From Dethiosulfovibrio faecalis (lineage in GTDB: Bacteria > Synergistota > Synergistia > Synergistales > Dethiosulfovibrionaceae), in assembly GCF_021568795.1 (NCBI RefSeq), contig NZ_JAKGUE010000013.1, positions 1 through 64,000 of the forward strand: DNA of 64,000 nucleotides, given 5' to 3'. The position numbers and the translations under genes are program-made. The notes beneath the pieces were generated by a model. The model was given only the letters and a program-made list of their open reading frames with translations, had not been told where the DNA came from and made no database searches. This document shows, piece after piece, positions 59,247 to 64,000 of this stretch; position 1 is the stretch's first letter; each line of letters opens with the position of its first letter.

Positions 59247-60416
59247 ATGGATATGAGAGATTTTTTACGGGCTGAGATGGCAGTCTCCACCGAGTCCGCG
59301 GTACTCCTGACGGCCGGGGTCATTTCCCTGACCGCGTCGGCCCTGCTGTTTCCTATATCGAGAGGGATTTTGCCCTACTACGAGAACGGTCTTCTGGGGT
59401 TGCTCATGTTCGTCATGGCGGTGCAGATCATCACTTTGGGGAAGGCTCCTTTCGGAGACGTGGGGCGCGGACCTCTATGGACCGTTCTGGGGGTAGTCCT
59501 GGCCGGGATAGGTGTTGTGACCTGCTTTATCCCCGGTCTGTTTCGCGTCGTGCCCAGGTTGGTGCTTCTGGGCTCGATGGGTGTGGGCGGAGCGGCCATG
59601 TTCGTCCGTCTGTGTCTGGACGGTAGGAGGTTGGCGACTTGGTTGAGGCTAGGGGGAGTGTTCCTCCATCTGGCGGCGGCCTGCGGGGCCGCCTATTTGC
59701 TCTCCATGTCGATAGGCCTGTCCCTGTGGTCTCGAGAGATCCTCTCCGCTCGGCAGTATTCGGTACTTCTGATGGCCTATGGAGCTTCTCTGGTGTATCT
59801 GGCATTCGTTCTGGTGCCGGTCTATCGGGATCATCCTCCCGCTCGTACCGGAAATCTGTCACCGGATAAATCCATGATCCTCTTGGTGGGGGTCTTCATG
59901 GTTTTGCTCGGGGTGCTGCTGATTCCGGTGAGCTTGGGCTTACTGCCCTTTTCCGCAGGAGCTCAGCTAGGTCTGCTGATGGTTATATTCGCCGTACAGA
60001 TGCTGGCTTTCGGCAACACTCCGGTGGGCTCTTTTTCCAGAACTCCGGCGGTTCTCCTCGTTGGGTTGCTCTTCACCGTGTTGGGAACGGCTTCCTGCAT
60101 GGTTCCCGAGCTTCTGGTGCCCTTCTTGACCGTGGCTGTGGGGATCCTGAACGTGTTTGGCGGGGCGATAGGCATGTTCAAGCTGTGGTCGAGAAGGGGA
60201 AGGGGCCCCGATTTCGCCATCTTGAAGAGGTTGGGTAGAGTCCAGGTGGCGGTGAACATGTTCTCGATACTCTTCGGAGCCTCTATGCTGATATCCCGGC
60301 TTCTGCCCGGAACGGTTATCGGGATTATCTTGAGCCTTAACGGAGCTACCTTGCTCTATCTTCTACATCTGCTGGTGGAGATAGAAAAGATGAGCGGAGA
60401 CCGTCGATCTTCATAG
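59247..60416 (+). CDS. Multi-spanning membrane protein with internal duplication
   Basis: A 389-residue protein with about ten hydrophobic segments. Two halves repeat the same pattern: ITLGKAPFGDVGRGPLWTV with TCFIPGLFRVVPRLV in the first, and LAFGNTPVGSFSRTPAVLL with SCMVPELLVPFLTV in the second. That suggests tandem duplication of a unit of about five helices. No transporter family is recognised. It is the last gene of the cyclase/ADC/SDR operon and could carry the substrate or product of that pathway. The ATG at 59247 has only a weak ribosome site. Confidence 0.75.
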   Translation: MDMRDFLRAEMAVSTESAVLLTAGVISLTASALLFPISRGILPYYENGLLGLLMFVMAVQIITLGKAPFGDVGRGPLWTVLGVVLAGIGVVTCFIPGLFRVVPRLVLLGSMGVGGAAMFVRLCLDGRRLATWLRLGGVFLHLAAACGAAYLLSMSIGLSLWSREILSARQYSVLLMAYGASLVYLAFVLVPVYRDHPPARTGNLSPDKSMILLVGVFMVLLGVLLIPVSLGLLPFSAGAQLGLLMVIFAVQMLAFGNTPVGSFSRTPAVLLVGLLFTVLGTASCMVPELLVPFLTVAVGILNVFGGAIGMFKLWSRRGRGPDFAILKRLGRVQVAVNMFSILFGASMLISRLLPGTVIGIILSLNGATLLYLLHLLVEIEKMSGDRRSS

Positions 60417-60431
60417 CGGCCTCCGCTTTTT
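60413..60431 (+). terminator. Short terminator after the membrane protein
   Basis: A 5-bp stem AGCGG/CCGCT with CCT loop and six T's after the operon. Confidence 0.6.
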
Positions 60432-60438
60432 TATAGGA

Positions 60439-61707
60439 TCATTTGTTTTTGAGCCTTATCGATGCGGCTTTCCCATGGGCCTCAAGCCCTTCGGCCTTGG
60501 CCATGGCTTCGGCGACTGGGGCGAGCCGCGCTACTCCCTCCGGGGTCATCCTCTGAGATGTGCAGATCTTAGTGAATGTCCCGACCCAGACCCCGCCTGT
60601 GTAGCGAGACGCCCTAAGGGTGGGCAGGGTGTGGTTGCTGCCGGATACGTAGTCTCCGAACACCTCGGCGGACATCTCCCCGATGAACAGGGCTCCGTAG
60701 TTCGTCAGTGCCGGTATGAGGGTTTCCGGGTCTCGGACGGCCAGCTCCAGATGTTCCGGGGCGTAGCGGTTCGATATCTCGCAGGCCTGTTTCAGCGAGT
60801 CTACTATGACGATCTCGCCGTTTTCCCGCCAGGCTCTTCCGGCCATCTCGGCGGTGGCGAGGTCCTTCAGCTGTCTCTCCACCGCCGAGGCTGTGGCATT
60901 GGCGATGTCCTTGTCTGTACACAGAAGGATTCCTCTGGCGTTGAGGTCGTGCTCCGACTGGGCCAGTATGTCCGCCGCCAGTATCTCCGGATCGGCGCTT
61001 TCGTCGGCTATTATGAGCACCTCGCTGGGGCCCGCCACGAAGTCTATACCCACCTGGCCGTAGCACTGTCTTTTCGCTTCCGTGACGTAGCGGTTTCCGG
61101 GGCCGGCTATGACGTCCACCGGGGCTATCTGCTCGGTGCCGAACGCCATGGCGGCTATGGCCTGAGCTCCGCCTACCGCGTATATTTCGTCCACTCCCGC
61201 TATGGAAAGGGCAGACAGGGTCGCTGGGTGGATTTTATCGGTGCCCTTCATGACAGGAGAGCAGGCCACGATTCTCTTAACCCCTGCTACCGAGGCCGGT
61301 ATGGCCAGCATGAGGGCGGTGGAGAAGAGGGGATAACCCCCTCCCGGGACGTAGCAGCCGCAGGATTCAACCGGGATGGCCCTGTGTCCCAGAAAGACGC
61401 CGGGCGATAGTTCCTGCTCCGGTAGGTCCGCCAAGGTCTCCTTCTGTCTTTCGGCGAAAGCCCTTATGTTGTGTGCGGCGGTCTTTATATAGTTCAGGAG
61501 CTCTGGATCGGTGGATGCTAGAGCTGCATCCGTTTCTTCTTGAGATATCCGAAGAGTTTCCCTCGTGGACAGGTCAAAGCGACGACAGTAGTCCAATAGG
61601 GCCTCGTCTCCTGAATCCTGCACGGATAGAACTATTCTCGATACCGTTGTTCTAAGCGATTCGTTCTCTTCTTGTCCCTTTTTCGTTGGCCTTTTAAGTA
61701 TCTTCAC
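60439..61707 (-). CDS. hisD: Histidinol dehydrogenase family enzyme, orphan
   Basis: A 422-residue zinc-dependent NAD enzyme of the HisD family. The motif YAPEHLELAVRD holds the catalytic Glu-His, Zn ligands are suggested by AQSEHD, FGDYVSGSNH and the C-terminal LEAHG, and ELSPGVFLGHRAIPVESCGCYVPGG is the usual N-terminal block. GTG at 61707 is behind GGGGG. No other his gene is in the window, so it may be an authentic lone hisD or a relative acting on another diol, as with HpsN on sulfonated propanediol. Confidence 0.88.
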   Translation of the reverse strand: MKILKRPTKKGQEENESLRTTVSRIVLSVQDSGDEALLDYCRRFDLSTRETLRISQEETDAALASTDPELLNYIKTAAHNIRAFAERQKETLADLPEQELSPGVFLGHRAIPVESCGCYVPGGGYPLFSTALMLAIPASVAGVKRIVACSPVMKGTDKIHPATLSALSIAGVDEIYAVGGAQAIAAMAFGTEQIAPVDVIAGPGNRYVTEAKRQCYGQVGIDFVAGPSEVLIIADESADPEILAADILAQSEHDLNARGILLCTDKDIANATASAVERQLKDLATAEMAGRAWRENGEIVIVDSLKQACEISNRYAPEHLELAVRDPETLIPALTNYGALFIGEMSAEVFGDYVSGSNHTLPTLRASRYTGGVWVGTFTKICTSQRMTPEGVARLAPVAEAMAKAEGLEAHGKAASIRLKNK

Positions 61708-61755
61708 CTCGAAGCCCCCTTTGGTGTTGCTGTGATCACGTTAGTTTGTCAAAGT

Positions 61756-61784
61756 AGTATAGGGCAGATGACCCGGTCTCTCAA
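61756..61784 (-). promoter_or_regulatory. Promoter of the hisD-like gene
   Basis: On the minus strand -35 TTGAGA (61779-61784), 17-base spacer, -10 TATACT (61756-61761), about 48 bases before the GTG. Confidence 0.6.
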
Positions 61785-61870
61785 GTGTGTACTCCATACC
61801 TATATGTAAGACTCGTGTCGAAAGGTTCCGATCTATCAGTTTTAGCTATTGGCTATGATCGATGATGTTA

Positions 61871-61920
61871 TAAAAAAGGGTAAGAGAGCGAAGCTCTAGA
61901 GAGCCGCTCTCTTACCCTTT
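61871..61920 (-). terminator. Terminator after the flagellin-like gene
   Basis: A 16-bp stem AAAGGGTAAGAGAGCG/CGCTCTCTTACCCTTT with T's downstream on the minus strand. Confidence 0.85.
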
Positions 61921-61925
61921 GGGCA

Positions 61926-63083
61926 TTATACGAACGTATGAACGGTTCTGTATAGCTCGGGACTATAGCCGTCTGGTGCCACTATTCCCAACCGTCTGGC
62001 GATCTGATTTTTTAAGGTCGAGTCCAAGTGAGCAAACATGTTTCCTGCTGCTCCGATGGGTTCGGTAAGTCTGAAATCGCCGGGCTTATCCTGAGTTGCC
62101 ACCATGATACCTAAAGAGGTTGAAACCCGGAATCGGGATTCGGACTGGTTGGCGTTCCCTTCGGTCTCTCCCCCTATCGTTGAACCATGGGCTATGACCG
62201 ACGACAGATCCTTCCTCAACTCTTTAAGGGTCTCTATCTCCCGGTCGATTCGTTCCGTGGCCTTTACAGCTGACTTTGGATCCATTATCAGGATGACCCT
62301 TGGGTCTGCCTCAAGACGTTGTCGGACCGTGAGTTCCTCTGGGTCGTCTACCACCTTGTAACGGGTCTTCCACGCCTTTGCTACGTACATCCTAGGGGCA
62401 TCTGGATCGACTTCATCCGGCAGCTTAGAGTCGTCCCAGGATCCTTCCACCGATATGGACGGGCCCTGTATGACCTTGACCTCCGATAGTTGGTCCACCG
62501 ACTCCATCACCTCGGCAACGTCCCACTCCTGCCCATTCTCGGCTCTTGTCAGGGCCCTTTGGAGCATGTCGGGGTTTTCCTGTCCCTCCATGGTGGTAGG
62601 CATCCCGTAATAGCCGCCGCCTTGTTCGAACACCAGGTTAGAGGCGCACGCCGCCAAGGCCTCCGCTTCTGAGCCACTTTTTCCCGCCATCTTCAGTCCC
62701 ATGGACCATATATCCTTTTTGGCGTTTTCCTGAAGCCCCCTCATCCTCATCTGCAATCGAATCCTGTCGGAGTCGGATAGATCTGTATCCTCGGCCAGGA
62801 CGGAGATTTTTCTCATCTCTTCCAGGGTCTCTCCCAGCTTGGAGATGGTCTCGTCCATGAGCTTGAGAGCCGGGTCGGCGTTGTTTGAGGATGTTTTATC
62901 GTTCCATAGAGTGGTTTCCTCACTTCTTATCTGAAGTCTTTTCCCTAGGTCGGAGATCTTCAGTGAGTCGCCAAAGGTTCCTAATGGGATGGATCCTGCA
63001 ATTCGCTGAGTTGGGCTGATCATCCCTGGATTTTTCCAGTTGGCGAAGACCCCTAATTCCAGCTTAGTTCCATCTATATGCAT
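61926..63083 (-). CDS. Flagellin-like protein of unknown function
   Basis: A 385-residue protein whose N-terminal region (about 70-120) reads TISKLGETLEEMRKISVLAE then TDLSDSDRIRLQMRMRGLQE, close to the second flagellin D1 helix (ELAVQA-xxG-T-SDxDRxxLQxE). No flagellin C terminus is found; instead there is a region with MYVAKAWKTRYKVVDDPEEL and a helical part (about 285-315). It has no signal peptide. It could be a flagellum- or phage-tail-like structural or chaperone protein. No flagellar gene is in the window. Confidence 0.55.
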   Translation of the reverse strand: MHIDGTKLELGVFANWKNPGMISPTQRIAGSIPLGTFGDSLKISDLGKRLQIRSEETTLWNDKTSSNNADPALKLMDETISKLGETLEEMRKISVLAEDTDLSDSDRIRLQMRMRGLQENAKKDIWSMGLKMAGKSGSEAEALAACASNLVFEQGGGYYGMPTTMEGQENPDMLQRALTRAENGQEWDVAEVMESVDQLSEVKVIQGPSISVEGSWDDSKLPDEVDPDAPRMYVAKAWKTRYKVVDDPEELTVRQRLEADPRVILIMDPKSAVKATERIDREIETLKELRKDLSSVIAHGSTIGGETEGNANQSESRFRVSTSLGIMVATQDKPGDFRLTEPIGAAGNMFAHLDSTLKNQIARRLGIVAPDGYSPELYRTVHTFV

Positions 63084-63123
63084 TAACTCCCCACCTTTCT
63101 ATAAGGTTGTTTTTGAATTGTTT

Positions 63124-63858
63124 TTATGGATAGTATTTTAGCTCTCTTGCAAAAATTGTGTTTCCAAACTTTATTTTTTGAGACATTGTTACACCTGAGA
63201 TATCTTTTGCTGTAAAGGTTCCCTCTGGGAGCTTATTAGGATTTAAAGCACTGACTTGCCAAAGAGGGAAAAAATGGATATATCCCACATGGGGAGAACC
63301 TGAGTTACCCATATACCCATATATTGTTTTTGCGTTAGCCCCTTCTCCTATGATAAGAATAGGCCAACATGTTCCGTTGTTAACTTTTTTCATGCTTAAA
63401 AAAGCGCTATGACGAAATTGTTCCGCTACGTTTATTGGAGAGAGATTATACTCTCCCCTTATCCCATAATGATAAGGAATATCATTGGGGTCTAGTTCTG
63501 ATGGTGGTAGCTTTTTTATGGCCATGCTAGCTACAGCGATATATAACATATCTGTTGGTCTATGGTACCAATATACTTGTTCTTCAATATTTTTCATTGA
63601 GGGCCAAGTGGTGAAATAGTTAGGTTTTGGGTATTGAGATTTAATATTTGAGGCTGATTTATCCCATGCTGGGCGGTGTTCTCCTAGAGGAATTTCCTTG
63701 TATTGGCTCCCATTGAATTTAAATTGAATTACATTGTCTGTTTCCGTTAGATCCCATGTTGTCACGTTTACATTTGGATCAGCTTCGGCTCTTGATAAAA
63801 AGATCAGAGCCAATAAAAAGAATGCGCATGTTATTTTTGAACTGATTGTATGTTTCAT
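63124..63858 (-). CDS. AT-rich secreted orphan protein
   Basis: A 244-residue protein with a signal peptide (about 1-26, ending SRAEA). The mature part is beta-rich, with IQFKFNGSQYKEIPLGEHRPAWDKSAS, a Trp-rich stretch ending VYWYHRPTDML and GYMGNSGSPHVGYIHFFPLWQVSA. No family is recognised. GGAGGAG lies 5 bases before the ATG at 63858. Base composition is visibly more AT-rich than the rest of the window, which suggests recent acquisition, and repeats resembling an IS21-type end lie just to its right. Confidence 0.65.
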   Translation of the reverse strand: MKHTISSKITCAFFLLALIFLSRAEADPNVNVTTWDLTETDNVIQFKFNGSQYKEIPLGEHRPAWDKSASNIKSQYPKPNYFTTWPSMKNIEEQVYWYHRPTDMLYIAVASMAIKKLPPSELDPNDIPYHYGIRGEYNLSPINVAEQFRHSAFLSMKKVNNGTCWPILIIGEGANAKTIYGYMGNSGSPHVGYIHFFPLWQVSALNPNKLPEGTFTAKDISGVTMSQKIKFGNTIFARELKYYP

Positions 63859-63929
63859 GTCACACTCCTCCTTAGAGATATGGTGCAAGATTGTTTTTAC
63901 TGTTGTTCCTGCTGCTGAAAAAGGTTGTG

Positions 63930-63987
63930 TTTGATACTCTAAAAGGGGCCCACTTTAGGGCTCTTTGATAGCCGAAAAAGGGACCAC
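63930..63987. repeat. Degenerate direct repeats, possible IS21-type terminus
   Basis: Two 24-base copies at 63930-63953 and 63964-63987 share 19 positions: both start TTTGATA, run through AAAA and GGG, and end CCAC. They are 34 bases apart. Repeated motifs of this kind are typical of IS21-family ends, but no transposase gene is visible and the element, if real, would continue past the right edge. Confidence 0.4.
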
Positions 63988-64000
63988 CCCGACAAGTCCA

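Noticed and set aside
1-64000. CRISPR arrays, rRNA and tRNA genes
   Set aside because: No regularly spaced repeats with unique spacers and no rRNA- or tRNA-like sequence were seen by eye on either strand; a covariance-model scan was not possible.

Overview
The window looks like chromosomal DNA of a Synergistetes bacterium, an anaerobic amino-acid fermenter of the Dethiosulfovibrio/Aminobacterium kind. The best marker is a secreted protein (20492-21805) ending in a Cys-containing, hydrophobic, Arg-terminated tail like the Synerg-CTERM sorting signal. Also consistent: a branched-chain amino-acid ABC importer, a DctP-type binding protein, an amino-acid-type dCache chemoreceptor, formate-THF ligase, D-serine ammonia-lyase and a divergent serine hydroxymethyltransferase, with no respiratory genes. 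The species call is inference. Most genes are moderately GC-rich; the last kilobase is clearly AT-rich.

Layout, left to right. 1-2280: tail of an upstream gene, then an HflC/HflK-like SPFH pair ending in a (GA)n hairpin terminator. 2280-8511: an iron island with flavodoxin, feoA-feoA-feoB, two secreted proteins, an HD-GYP protein and a DUF2023 gene. Similar GTTAG-N6-CTAAC boxes lie at the flavodoxin, feo and DUF2023 promoters. 8742-11802: coiled-coil protein, SO_0444-type metal-efflux permease with an ArsR/SmtB regulator, and a divergent YibE/F membrane protein. 11809-15241: orphan DctP protein and a chemoreceptor. 15359-19661: glyA-like, dsdA and fhs, read leftwards. 19779-21805: head-to-head FmdE and secreted tandem FmdE-like genes. 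21863-24303: NitT/TauT-type ABC importer. 24423-34732: FKBP isomerase, ABC-F ATPase, coiled-coil protein, SnoaL-PAS-GAF-HD-GYP protein, HI0933-type flavoprotein, iron alcohol dehydrogenase and Tex.

34857-37117: thiamine salvage enzymes thiD-thiM-thiE. 37162-42650: GGDEF protein, macrodomain protein, PhzF isomerase, a pseudogene scrap of a phytase-like esterase and a large secreted esterase-like/beta-propeller protein. 42723-45638: lspA-ridA-threonine-synthase-like-D-hydroxyacid dehydrogenase, read leftwards. 45701-49337: TPP riboswitch driving thiT-thiZ-thiX-thiY-thiW. 49468-52145: an orphan 50-residue protein, then HDOD and GAF-HD-GYP proteins. 52297-56734: livHMGFK. 56958-60416: an operon of cyclase, acetoacetate-decarboxylase-like protein, SDR and an internally duplicated membrane protein. 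60439-61707: orphan hisD. 61926-64000: a flagellin-like protein, an AT-rich secreted orphan and a pair of degenerate direct repeats resembling an IS21-type end.

Themes. Iron supply and iron sparing appear co-regulated. Thiamine looks salvaged rather than made: uptake of thiamine, pyrimidine and thiazole is encoded together with the enzymes that join the two halves, and no thiC or thiG is present here. Cyclic-di-GMP turnover is represented by one GGDEF and three HD-GYP proteins. The candidates for something undescribed are the three-box iron regulon, the altered-active-site SHMT next to D-serine ammonia-lyase, the paired FmdE genes, the cyclase/ADC/SDR operon and the flagellin-like protein.
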